Part shown: one piece after another, positions 1 through 6,423 of the stretch | Layout of the letters: each line of letters starts with the position of its first letter | Position numbering within the stretch: position 1 is the stretch's first letter | Source of the DNA: Nitrososphaera sp. UBA210 | GTDB taxonomy: Archaea; Thermoproteota; Nitrososphaeria; Nitrososphaerales; Nitrososphaeraceae | Length of the DNA: 10,372 bases | NCBI GenBank assembly: GCA_002494895.1 | Contig: DADA01000051.1 | Span: forward strand, 1 to 10,372 | Direction of reading: 5' to 3' | Program-made: the position numbers and the translations under genes | The notes under the pieces: generated by a model | What the model was told of the DNA's origin: nothing | Databases searched by the model: none | What the model saw: the letters and a program-made list of their open reading frames with translations, nothing else

Positions 1-1355
1 GTTGAGGCACTTATCACGTGAAATATGGAACTAGAGAAATCCACCTCACCCCAGGCTAAAACGTAGAATACAAGTATTGAACTAGCAATAATGCTCAGGA
101 ATACTACTACCTCCAATCCAACCAATTTCCGTGTACGGAACAATTCTCTGTTAAAGAAATAATAGTGAAAGGCAAAAGGCAGCGCTGCAAGTATCATTCC
201 AAGTCCAAGAACAGAAAGCCGCTCAGGATGCACTGGCGTAATGCTGTCTGATGAAGGAATGAATCCTCCACTTGTAATTGTGCTAAATATCAGAGATGTC
301 GCATCCAGGTTTTCCGTCTCGCTAAAGAAAACCATGAAAGCTGTCAATGCGATGGTATATGCGCTGAATATCACAACGATTGTCACGAGCAATTCCCTTA
401 CGCGTAGCAATCCTCCACCCAGAACGCTCTTCATAGTGCTTAGCTTCCTTTCTGGAAAGAATAGAAGCATTATCAGATAGACAAAGCCCATGCCCCCCAC
501 CCATTGCGTGTAAGAGTGATAGAAGTTGAGACTCTGTGGCAGGTTCTCGGGCTTGCTCAATACTGATAGCCCAGTGGTCGTAAATCCCGATGCGCTCTCA
601 AACAGGCTATTTACAAAGAGCGATTGACCATCGATATTCTCCGAGAATGGGTTTATGTAGGCGTATGGAATGGCACCGAATACGCTCAAGATTATGAAGC
701 CGCTAACAATGAAAATTGATGCCTGCTTCAGATTCATTGCACCCTTCTCACCAATGTGGGACAGAAAGAAGCCAGTAAAGGAAAGACCAACGACTGCAAA
801 GAGGATGCCCACAGCGCTTGTTATTTCGCCAAAATATGCGCCCAGGAACGCGGGTACAACTAGCAACACTCCCGAAAACTGTAAAAGTACTCCAAGGTTC
901 GCGAGAATTGGCTTGTATTCGTCCTGTACAAAGTTCCTGTACTTGCTAAACGTCCTTTCAATTACAGATGTTCTCACGGCGTTTGCAAGCCTTTCTTGTG
1001 TCACTATCCCAATCACCCCGGATCCGTCTGTGATTGGTATTCGTTTGACCTGGTTCAACCGCATCAGCTGCAGAGCCTGGGTTACTGTACCCCTTGCCGA
1101 CAAAGTTACGAGAGGCGTTGACATTATTGATTTGAGATAGATTTGATCAGAATCTTCTCCTTTCATAACAACTTCGTCAAGTACATCGCTATCAGTGACA
1201 ACTCCTGTTGCGACCGTGTTCCTTGAAACGACAATCACTTCAGCATTGTTTGCGTTCATCTGTCTAACAGCGTCGGCAACGGTAGTATTCTCGTCCAAAA
1301 TCACGAATAAGCGATGCATATACGATGTGACTGCACGTTTTAATACGTCCTCCAC
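1..1355 (-). CDS. CBS-domain TrkH-type potassium uptake protein (3' end cut by window)
   Basis: Probable K+-translocating membrane subunit of a Trk/Ktr system. Reading the minus strand from 1355, residues 1-115 form two CBS repeats (DENTTVADAVRQM, then LSARGTVTQALQLM and IGIVTQERL), a ligand-sensing module. Hydrophobic helices start near residue 133. The first pore loop carries SGFTTTG (residues 256-262), the second STITSGGF (about 358-365), and a third pore loop is starting where the window ends. These are classic TrkH/KtrB selectivity-filter signatures. The gene continues past base 1. CBS domains fused at the N-terminus of TrkH are less usual than separate TrkA/RCK subunits. The start is a judgement: GTG at 1355 keeps the whole first CBS repeat (VEDVLKRAV), whereas the first ATG at 1319 would cut into it. 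An in-frame stop lies at 1389-1391. No TrkA partner is visible. The family call is firm; the start is less so. Confidence 0.9.
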   Translation of the reverse strand, partial: MEDVLKRAVTSYMHRLFVILDENTTVADAVRQMNANNAEVIVVSRNTVATGVVTDSDVLDEVVMKGEDSDQIYLKSIMSTPLVTLSARGTVTQALQLMRLNQVKRIPITDGSGVIGIVTQERLANAVRTSVIERTFSKYRNFVQDEYKPILANLGVLLQFSGVLLVVPAFLGAYFGEITSAVGILFAVVGLSFTGFFLSHIGEKGAMNLKQASIFIVSGFIILSVFGAIPYAYINPFSENIDGQSLFVNSLFESASGFTTTGLSVLSKPENLPQSLNFYHSYTQWVGGMGFVYLIMLLFFPERKLSTMKSVLGGGLLRVRELLVTIVVIFSAYTIALTAFMVFFSETENLDATSLIFSTITSGGFIPSSDSITPVHPERLSVLGLGMILAALPFAFHYYFFNRELFRTRKLVGLEVVVFLSIIASSILVFYVLAWGEVDFSSSIFHVISAS

Positions 1356-1702
1356 AAGGAGTCGCTCAACAGTAGGGCATTTGGAGTACTAATAATCTTT
1401 ATCTTGGCTAAATTGCCTTATCAAGGACCGACAACATCATTTCTGTCGCGGTACTCTTTCATTAGCTGTTTTCGATTCCGTATTGCCAGATTTCCGCAGA
1501 CTTGAACCGGTCCGATGATAATGGCACAGATTCATTGGACACATGAGCACTTGTAGATTTAGTGTCCCTAACCAAAACCGCTTCATATAATGAGACAATC
1601 TATCTTTTCGCGAGCGCTACGATTCATTGTCGATCTCACTGAACCATCTCGGAGGAAAGACCTATGAAACTCTTCTTGTCCAAAAAAGGAAAGATCAGAG
1701 AC
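1356..1702. other. intergenic region between the TrkH-like gene and the secreted-protein operon
   Basis: No convincing conserved gene on either strand. On the minus strand an AT-rich stretch around 1391-1405 (GATAAAGATTATTA) could be the promoter of the TrkH-like gene. On the plus strand there is a TATA-like CATATAATG near 1584-1592 and a possible weak hairpin (GGACAC at 1537-1542 with GTGTCC at 1562-1567). A 15-codon reading frame with a good ribosome-binding site lies at 1664-1711 and is listed separately. Confidence 0.5.
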
Positions 1703-1711
1703 CTAGGCTGA
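1664..1711 (+). CDS. possible 15-residue micro-ORF with strong Shine-Dalgarno
   Basis: ATG at 1664 follows GGAGGAAAG (1651-1659) at good spacing. The frame reads MKLFLSKKGKIRDLG and stops at TGA 1709-1711. It is basic and has no recognisable domain. It runs antiparallel into the stop codon and terminator hairpin of the minus-strand gene ending at 1703. A TATA-like element at 1584-1592 lies about 75 bases upstream. A clean Shine-Dalgarno followed by so short a frame may be chance, a leader peptide, or the head of a decayed gene. Low confidence. Confidence 0.15.
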   Translation: MKLFLSKKGKIRDLG

Positions 1712-1715
1712 TCTC
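1683..1715 (-). terminator. hairpin plus T-tract terminator of the 2428-1703 gene
   Basis: Read on the minus strand, AGATCAG and CTGATCT form a perfect 7-bp stem with a 9-base loop, followed by TTCC and a run of six T (complement of 1682-1687). The TAG stop at 1703-1705 falls inside the loop. The layout resembles an intrinsic terminator; in archaea the T-tract alone may be enough. Confidence 0.55.
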
Positions 1716-2428
1716 TTCCGCAAGTGTCTGATCCCAAAAAATGCCGCTAATCCCGCTACAGGAAGTCCTAACGAGAGCATTTGAAATTGCTGGCTATCGC
1801 TGGCATTGGTTGCTGATGGTTGCATGCTAGTCGATTCTTGTTGATGAGATGGGAATCTCAGATCGTTAATATTCTCCGGGCAGCCGAATCCGCCTCCCCA
1901 TCCTCCGCTGTTGAATTTTGTCGTATTTCCTTCGGAACTATTGCAGAAAATGGTGGCATTTATCGGGACTTTGGCGACACCAAAGTAATCGATTGTGCCA
2001 TGCACTCTGTAACCATAAATGCCATCAACTACCAGCTGCCTCGATATGTAATGTCCCTGTTCGCCAAATACAGAGCCGAGCGTGACATTGCTTTCAACTT
2101 CTGTAGCATTGTTGACGCTCTCTGCTTCATCAAATACCTGAATATCTTTGAAAAAGTACTTGTCCACCATTAACTGCGCTTCTGACAGTGGCAGTGCTGT
2201 CGCAGCATCTTCCAAAAGCACTTCAACACTGTGTCTGCCTTGATGTAGCTCGCTGTCAAAACCATAGGCAGGTTCGTCTGAATGTCCTATTACAACAGAG
2301 ATCGGATTTGCATTTTCTTCGGTCGGTGTTATGGTCATATGAGCATGCGGGAATGCCATCGCATTGCCTATTGTTGTGGTAGCAAGTATAGCGGCCAGAG
2401 CTACCAGCGCGGTAAGAGCCAGCTTCAT
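1703..2428 (-). CDS. secreted, membrane-anchored protein with many N-glycosylation sequons, unknown function
   Basis: A 241-residue protein. Residues 1-25 are a hydrophobic signal peptide (MKLALTALVALAAILATTT...NAMA). The mature start is His-containing (FPHAHMTITP, H28 and H30), followed by VVIGHSDEPAYG (43-56), an acidic beta-rich domain with VDKYFFKDIQ near 88-97, two cysteines (C162, C183), a glycine-rich GGWGGGFGC stretch, then a Ser/Thr/Gln linker, one hydrophobic segment (about 213-233) and a basic HLRKRSA tail. Six Asn-x-Ser/Thr sequons are present (N107, N114, N157, N163, N168, N208), which fits an archaeal surface glycoprotein. The tail lacks the PES signature of the other two surface proteins here. 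It is translationally linked to the upstream gene: the gap is 3 bases and GAGGAGG (2440-2446) lies inside the upstream gene's end. The HAH and GHxDE elements recall small copper- or metal-handling extracytoplasmic proteins, but this is only a suggestion. Confidence 0.85.
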   Translation of the reverse strand: MKLALTALVALAAILATTTIGNAMAFPHAHMTITPTEENANPISVVIGHSDEPAYGFDSELHQGRHSVEVLLEDAATALPLSEAQLMVDKYFFKDIQVFDEAESVNNATEVESNVTLGSVFGEQGHYISRQLVVDGIYGYRVHGTIDYFGVAKVPINATIFCNSSEGNTTKFNSGGWGGGFGCPENINDLRFPSHQQESTSMQPSATNASDSQQFQMLSLGLPVAGLAAFFGIRHLRKRSA

Positions 2429-2431
2429 CTC

Positions 2432-3085
2432 TTATTCGGCCTCCTCATGTTCGAACCCCAAACCATCGTTGTCTGGATCGCCGTCGTTTAGGTCAAAAAC
2501 GGGATTTCCATGTGTGAGGCTACCCGGCAACTTCATTTCGTCATAAGGCGCATCTGATATGCTGCCAAGCACCCTCTGAACGTTGATATCCACCACATCA
2601 CCAGGATTGAACGTGATACTCTGGCCTGAAAGGTTGATCAAGTCAACGTCCGTAACCCGCGATGCTCCACCATTAAGCGGATCTGGAATGTGAGCGTGGA
2701 ATACGCAGCTGTTTGCAGTTGAAGCGTGGCTGATGTAATACAGCGGTACTTTGTCCACGTATGTGCCATGTTCGCTTTCGTCGATGTGCCCGGCTATCAC
2801 CGTTACGAAGGGCACGTGAGTTTCGCTATCGCACGGAGCTCTTAGCAGAAAGTGGCCAGAAACAAAATTCGGACTTGCGTCGTAAACAGGCAACACGCCG
2901 ACAGGGGGCAGCGTCAGCCCGTCAAGTCTGATATGCGTGTTGTCAGGGATGTTGTCTCCTTGTACGCCCGCTTCAAAAGAGTGGCTTGCAAGGACAGAAG
3001 AACCCCCATAGATTGCCAGCAAAGCAGCCGTTACGATAACTCCTGCTACCAACCGTTGATGGCGTATTCTGAGGTCGATTTTCAT
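2432..3085 (-). CDS. secreted protein with acidic calcium-binding-like C-terminus, unknown function
   Basis: A 217-residue exported protein, first gene of a two-gene operon. A positively charged start (MKIDLRIRHQR) leads into a hydrophobic core to about residue 33, ending SSVLASHS, so a signal peptide or anchor is likely. The body is beta-rich with several histidines, two cysteines (in APCDSE and NSCVF) that could pair, and TVIAGHIDESEHG, which resembles VVIGHSDEPAYG in its operon partner. The C-terminus is very acidic: DLNDGDPDNDGLGFEHEE looks like a thrombospondin-type-3 or EF-hand-like calcium loop. There is no C-terminal membrane helix, so the protein is either released or held only by its N-terminus. 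No family is recognised. The ATG at 3085 is supported by a TATA-like box centred 26 bases upstream. Confidence 0.82.
   Translation of the reverse strand: MKIDLRIRHQRLVAGVIVTAALLAIYGGSSVLASHSFEAGVQGDNIPDNTHIRLDGLTLPPVGVLPVYDASPNFVSGHFLLRAPCDSETHVPFVTVIAGHIDESEHGTYVDKVPLYYISHASTANSCVFHAHIPDPLNGGASRVTDVDLINLSGQSITFNPGDVVDINVQRVLGSISDAPYDEMKLPGSLTHGNPVFDLNDGDPDNDGLGFEHEEAE
2440..2446 (-). promoter_or_regulatory. Shine-Dalgarno GAGGAGG for the downstream operon gene
   Basis: On the minus strand GAGGAGG sits 11 bases before the ATG at 2428 and overlaps the last codons of the preceding gene, whose stop is at 2432-2434. It is one of the few clear ribosome-binding sites in the window and supports cotranscription and coupled translation of the pair. 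Confidence 0.65.
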
Positions 3086-3107
3086 ATTTAGAAGGCGACC
3101 ACAGATT

Positions 3108-3115
3108 CATTAAAT
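3108..3115 (-). promoter_or_regulatory. TATA-like box for the 3085-2432 operon
   Basis: The minus strand reads GATTTAATG centred about 26 bases before the ATG at 3085. This is the distance expected for a leaderless archaeal transcript, and there is no Shine-Dalgarno. Further upstream lie a perfect 12-bp palindrome ATTAGTACTAAT (3165-3176) and a short inverted repeat CTAGA/TCTAG (3142-3156), possible regulator sites. Confidence 0.5.
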
Positions 3116-3221
3116 CGGTTTTGGTACATTCGGCGAATGAACTAGAGCTAATCTAGATAATTTTATTAGTACTAATCGCTTTGGCTTGCACAAGATGTAG
3201 TTCCTGGCCACTGTGGCATAC

Positions 3222-3250
3222 AACAAAAAAAGGAAGGGAAAGGTCATTCT
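3222..3250 (-). terminator. T-tract terminator after the 3858-3259 gene
   Basis: Just past the TGA at 3259-3261 the minus strand becomes pyrimidine-rich (CCTTTCCCTTCC) and then has seven T in a row (complement of 3225-3231). No stem precedes the tract. T-tracts alone can terminate archaeal transcription. Confidence 0.45.
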
Positions 3251-3258
3251 CGCAAGAT

Positions 3259-3858
3259 TCAAGGTAGTTTTGTCTGAGGGTTGCGTTTCGCCAGCACAAA
3301 GTATGCACCTAGAACTGCAAGTGATGATCCTACCAGTGCAAAAGCTCCGATCGCGCTCTCTGGCAGAACAAAGAATGACTGGAGCCTATAGTCGTCTTTT
3401 GCAATGTCTAGAAGGGTGTCTCCAGCATAGAATTCTGCGACGTATCTGTAGTTGCCCTGCGCTTCAAAGTTGCTGCTGGCAAATGTCGTCACGAAGCAGT
3501 CCTTGCTTGACTCAAAGCCCACGCCTTCAGGACAGGCTTCTGCCGTACCTTCCTGTACTATCACCGTAGGATCTGTCTTGTAATCTGATGCCCAGCTTTC
3601 TTCGTTGGATATGAGGTAACATTTCATGGTGTCGGCGTTGGCGCTGCTTTCTATTCCTCCTATGCAATCTACTGGCAAGCCAAGTGATCCCTCGATGTCG
3701 TCATCGATCCTGATCACGTTGCCGTCCTGAATAGCCCTTAGCTTTGACATGAAAAACTCTTCTTGTGCCGCAGCGAGCTGCGGAATCGTCACCAGACCAA
3801 CTAGCAAAACGAAACCTACTGGCAGAATCGCCGCGGCCTTTTGTGGAATTCTAGTCAT
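3259..3858 (-). CDS. exported surface protein with PES-type C-terminal anchor, unknown function
   Basis: A 199-residue protein. Residues 1-31 are a signal peptide (basic MTRIPQK, hydrophobic core, ending QLAAAQ). The ectodomain is acidic, with four cysteines (in VDCIGG, MKCYL, EACPEG, KDCFV) that could form two disulfides, and probably a beta-sandwich ending in NYRYVAEFYAGD. From residue 161 comes SFFVLPESAIGAFALVG, a membrane helix and a short basic tail (LAKRNPQ). This tail matches that of the protein at 5696-6286 closely while the ectodomains differ. That is the pattern of a C-terminal sorting or anchoring signal, related in style to PEF/PEFG-CTERM signals processed by archaeosortases, although PES in place of PEF makes processing uncertain. 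It is divergent from the sulfatase gene, with 229 bases between the starts. The biological role is unknown. Confidence 0.87.
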   Translation of the reverse strand: MTRIPQKAAAILPVGFVLLVGLVTIPQLAAAQEEFFMSKLRAIQDGNVIRIDDDIEGSLGLPVDCIGGIESSANADTMKCYLISNEESWASDYKTDPTVIVQEGTAEACPEGVGFESSKDCFVTTFASSNFEAQGNYRYVAEFYAGDTLLDIAKDDYRLQSFFVLPESAIGAFALVGSSLAVLGAYFVLAKRNPQTKLP

Positions 3859-3866
3859 CAGAATGT

Positions 3867-3898
3867 CTTGCCCTCATAATGTTATTTAAAGAGGCAAG
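3867..3898 (-). promoter_or_regulatory. TATA box flanked by an inverted repeat, upstream of the 3858-3259 gene
   Basis: The minus strand carries TTTAAATAAC (complement of 3881-3890), centred about 28 bases before the ATG at 3858. It is bracketed by CTTGCCCTC (3867-3875) and GAGGCAAG (3891-3898), which pair except for one extra C. A repeat enclosing the TATA box is well placed for a repressor that blocks TBP/TFB. The promoter call is reasonable; operator function is inferred. Confidence 0.5.
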
Positions 3899-4041
3899 GA
3901 CCTAGAGCGGCGAATGTCTGGTTGCATGCTCTTGATTATCGGATAAGTAAAAGTTCACCTAAAGAATACTATGAAAAGTTGATTCGTTAGAAACGTTTGT
4001 AGAATGCCTAACGCGCTTTTGGCTGGACGTGTGGGAAAAAC

Positions 4042-4050
4042 TTACTATAG
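4042..4050 (+). promoter_or_regulatory. possible TATA-like element for the sulfatase gene
   Basis: TTACTATAG is about 42 bases before the ATG at 4088. It would give a short leader of roughly 15 bases. It lies inside the extended reading frame from 4004, which argues for the later start. The match to a TATA consensus is modest. Confidence 0.3.
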
Positions 4051-4087
4051 GTGTTCGGTCTTTTCATTTTCGGTGTTCCACGCCAGA

Positions 4088-5575
4088 ATGACGAGGCACT
4101 TGGTCTTGGCACTTGTTGCGTTCGGAGTCATTTCAATCTTAATCCCGTTTCAGTCACAAATGTTCAAGCCAGACTTTCCGAATGCTGCGGCCGCAACAGT
4201 GACAATTACCAGGCCAAATATCGTAGTCATCATGGTCGATGATCTGGAGAAAAGATCCTTGGAAATCATGATCCAGAACGGGCTTGTTCCCAACCTAAAG
4301 CGCCACATATTAGACAAGAGCGTAGAATTCTCCAGTTCCTTTGCGACTTATCCTCTCTGCTGCCCGTCTAGATCCACCTTTCTCACCGGCCAGTATCCCC
4401 ACAATCACGACGTCTGGTCCAATGCGCTGCCGGACGGCGGTGCAAGCAAGCTGGCCGACAGCTCTACAATAGCCACCTGGCTGCAGGACGCGCAGTATCA
4501 CACAGGATACGTTGGCAAGTATCTGAATGCGTATGGCGTTGACACGCCGGAGACCTATGTTCCTCCCGGCTGGAATGACTGGCAGGCAACTGTAGGAGAC
4601 TCTACGTATTTCATGTATTCGTATGCGGTAAATGACAACGGTGCGCTCATAAAGTACGGAAAAAAGTGGAGCGACTATCAGACTGACGTTCTCGCCAAGA
4701 GGGCCGTGGAGTACATCAAGGAGAGGGAATCCAGTGATGCCAAGCCGTTCTTTCTCTACGTAAATCCACTTGCGCCGCACACCGATCACAGCACCGCGGA
4801 CTGCACGATGAATTATGGAAGAATACAGACAACTGTGCCACCCGGCCGCTACCGTGGCACTACTGACAATATTGACATGCCGCGACCCCCATCGTTTAAC
4901 GAAGCTGATGTCAGCGACAAGCCGCAGGGATCGCGAGCGCCCCCTCTCAATAGCGCACACATTGCGTGCCTTGAGAACTATTTTCACGATCGCCTAGAGT
5001 CAATGCGGGCGGTGGATGACCTGGTTCTAAAGGTAATGTCGGCGCTGGGGAGCAATGGAGAACTAGGCAAGACGGTGGTAGTATTCACTTCCGATAACGG
5101 GTACCTTCTGGGCGAGCACAGGCTGCATGCAAAGACCAGGGTTTATGAAGAATCGATTGGCATTCCACTCTATATGCGAATTCCCAAGGTCGCGCCGGGG
5201 ACGATCGACAAGTTGGTGACAAATAATGATCTTGCGCCGACATTCCTTGAACTTGCGCAGGCTCAGGCTGATATCAAGATAGACGGGAGGTCTCTCATTC
5301 CGTTGATAGAAAATCCCAACGGGAGCTGGAGGAAGGGATTCCTGATAGAGACTCCAAAGTATTCTGCCATTCGGACGCAGGACTATGTTTATGCATCTCA
5401 TAGTAATGGCGCCAAGGAGCTGTACGACCTGGATAACGATCCTTTCGAGCTGCAGAACGTGAGCGGCAAGGCACCGTGGGCTTCCAAAATACCGGCGCTT
5501 GAGGAATGGCGCAAGGCACTCGTAAATTGCGGGGGATCCACTTGCAAAAGCATTGAGAACAGGACGCCGCCCTGA
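4088..5575 (+). CDS. sulfatase (Cys-type, N-acetylglucosamine-6-sulfatase-like), exported
   Basis: Hydrolyses sulfate esters, probably on an extracellular glycan. Numbered from ATG 4088 (495 residues): residues 1-25 are a signal peptide or anchor (MTRHLVLALVAFGVISILI); RPNIVVIMVDD has the metal-binding D51-D52; LCCPSRSTFLTG has the C-x-P-S-R motif whose C91 should become formylglycine; PHTDH (H231, H234), SDNG (D336, N337) and HAK (K349) are the remaining active-site elements. YVPPGWNDW and the spacing recall N-acetylglucosamine-6-sulfatases. The domain appears complete. The frame is open from ATG 4004 (523 residues), but the extra 28 residues would put polar sequence before the signal peptide, so 4088 is preferred. 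It needs a formylglycine-generating enzyme, and none is in the window. It lies between two PES-tailed surface protein genes. The exact substrate is unknown. Confidence 0.93.
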   Translation: MTRHLVLALVAFGVISILIPFQSQMFKPDFPNAAAATVTITRPNIVVIMVDDLEKRSLEIMIQNGLVPNLKRHILDKSVEFSSSFATYPLCCPSRSTFLTGQYPHNHDVWSNALPDGGASKLADSSTIATWLQDAQYHTGYVGKYLNAYGVDTPETYVPPGWNDWQATVGDSTYFMYSYAVNDNGALIKYGKKWSDYQTDVLAKRAVEYIKERESSDAKPFFLYVNPLAPHTDHSTADCTMNYGRIQTTVPPGRYRGTTDNIDMPRPPSFNEADVSDKPQGSRAPPLNSAHIACLENYFHDRLESMRAVDDLVLKVMSALGSNGELGKTVVVFTSDNGYLLGEHRLHAKTRVYEESIGIPLYMRIPKVAPGTIDKLVTNNDLAPTFLELAQAQADIKIDGRSLIPLIENPNGSWRKGFLIETPKYSAIRTQDYVYASHSNGAKELYDLDNDPFELQNVSGKAPWASKIPALEEWRKALVNCGGSTCKSIENRTPP

Positions 5576-5666
5576 ATTCGATAAAGCGATCCGTCCCGCT
5601 AGGCGCACTCCTGAGGAATTTTGTTGATCTTGTTCCTATATCAAGAGCATCGATGTTCCATAGTCA

Positions 5667-5693
5667 TTTATTAATCGCGCAAGGCGCGCTTAA
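5667..5693 (+). promoter_or_regulatory. TATA box plus inverted-repeat operator before the 5696 gene
   Basis: TTTATTAAT (5667-5675) lies 26 bases before the ATG at 5696, so the transcript is likely leaderless. It overlaps TTAATCGCGC (5671-5680), AAG (5681-5683), GCGCGCTTAA (5684-5693), an inverted repeat of two 10-base arms with one mismatch. The arms run from the TATA box to two bases before the start codon, an ideal site for a repressor. It could also fold as a short hairpin, though a leaderless RNA would contain little of it. Confidence 0.6.
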
Positions 5694-5695
5694 CC

Positions 5696-6286
5696 ATGAA
5701 ATCGCTCATTTTCCTAGGTGCATCGCTCCTGGCGACAACCATGCTTGCTTCTTACGGGCCGGCATACTCTGACTTTCCAGACGGCGAGGCAGTGCCAGCG
5801 GAATGCAAACCGGCGAATGAGGGTATCGAGTTTGTACATACCTTTGGTGTCTCAAAGTTCCCGGTGGGCCCAGATCCAGACGAGCCGATATTCCCGGGAG
5901 ACGACGTCATCGCAATTGCCAACTTTAACAATCCACTGAATCCGCAGTTCCAGACCGAAGATATCACTGAGATAAGATTCCTGTGGTTTGACTGGACTGG
6001 CACGCTGGTACAGGAAACCGTCGTTCCGGTTGACACGGACGTTCAGACTATAGCGGAGGACAAATTCCTTGGAGTTTATGGAGCTGGAACTACCTGGGAG
6101 GTCGTGGCATGTTATGAAGGCACCAACTTGGAGGGAATTGATCGAACTATTGGAGTCAATACCATCCACCTTGACGTAGACTCGTTCTTTGTGCTACCTG
6201 AATCGCAGATCGGGGCAGCAGCTCTAATCAGCGCGTCGCTTGCATCGCTGGGCGCGTTCATGTTTCTAAGGAATAAGCACAAATAG
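5696..6286 (+). CDS. exported surface protein with PES-type C-terminal anchor, unknown function
   Basis: A 196-residue protein. Residues 1-25 are a signal peptide (MKSLIFLGASLLATTMLASY...AYS). The acidic ectodomain has a conserved-looking Ig-like or beta-sandwich pattern (VHTFGVSKFPVGPD, FPGDDVIAIANF, TEIRFLWFDWTG, TWEVVACYEG) and two cysteines. From residue 162 it ends DSFFVLPESQIGAAAL, a membrane helix and the basic tail FLRNKHK. The tail nearly duplicates that of the minus-strand protein at 3858-3259; both place it right after a final beta-strand-like segment (VAEFYAGD against VVACYEGT), so distant homology of the ectodomains is possible. It follows the sulfatase by 120 bases but has its own promoter with an inverted repeat. 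Thaumarchaeal genomes are known to carry many such small anchored proteins; the function of this one is unknown. Confidence 0.87.
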   Translation: MKSLIFLGASLLATTMLASYGPAYSDFPDGEAVPAECKPANEGIEFVHTFGVSKFPVGPDPDEPIFPGDDVIAIANFNNPLNPQFQTEDITEIRFLWFDWTGTLVQETVVPVDTDVQTIAEDKFLGVYGAGTTWEVVACYEGTNLEGIDRTIGVNTIHLDVDSFFVLPESQIGAAALISASLASLGAFMFLRNKHK

Positions 6287-6304
6287 GCAAGTACGTCACG
6301 CTCA

Positions 6305-6320
6305 TTCCCTTTCTTTTTCC
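6305..6320 (+). terminator. pyrimidine/T-tract terminator after the 5696-6286 gene
   Basis: TTCCCTTTCTTTTTCC begins about 18 bases after the TAG stop. There is no stem before it. It resembles the T-rich terminators of archaea. Confidence 0.4.
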
Positions 6321-6423
6321 CGAGCCAAAAGATCTCCCAAGTATGTGGGCATTCAAATTGATTCAGAGATTCGATGTTAGTTATACTTCCGCCAACGGTG
6401 CCGCACTTGATGCCGGAGTGGAG

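Noticed and set aside
1440..1500. TTCGATTCC-like stretch resembling a tRNA T-arm
   Set aside because: No matching acceptor, D-arm or anticodon stem could be found around it.
1820..2173. 117-codon plus-strand frame, and other long frames opposite the secreted-protein operon
   Set aside because: They overlap proteins with clear signal peptides and motifs on the minus strand and have no domain of their own; they are antisense shadows.
1384..3176. AGTACTAAT shared between the region upstream of the TrkH-like gene (1385-1393) and the region upstream of the secreted operon (3168-3176)
   Set aside because: A 9-base match is expected many times by chance in 10 kb, and only one copy is part of a palindrome. 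Not enough for a common regulator site.
4310..4987. 225-codon minus-strand frame inside the sulfatase
   Set aside because: The plus-strand sulfatase has all family motifs over this stretch. The antisense frame shows no recognisable fold.
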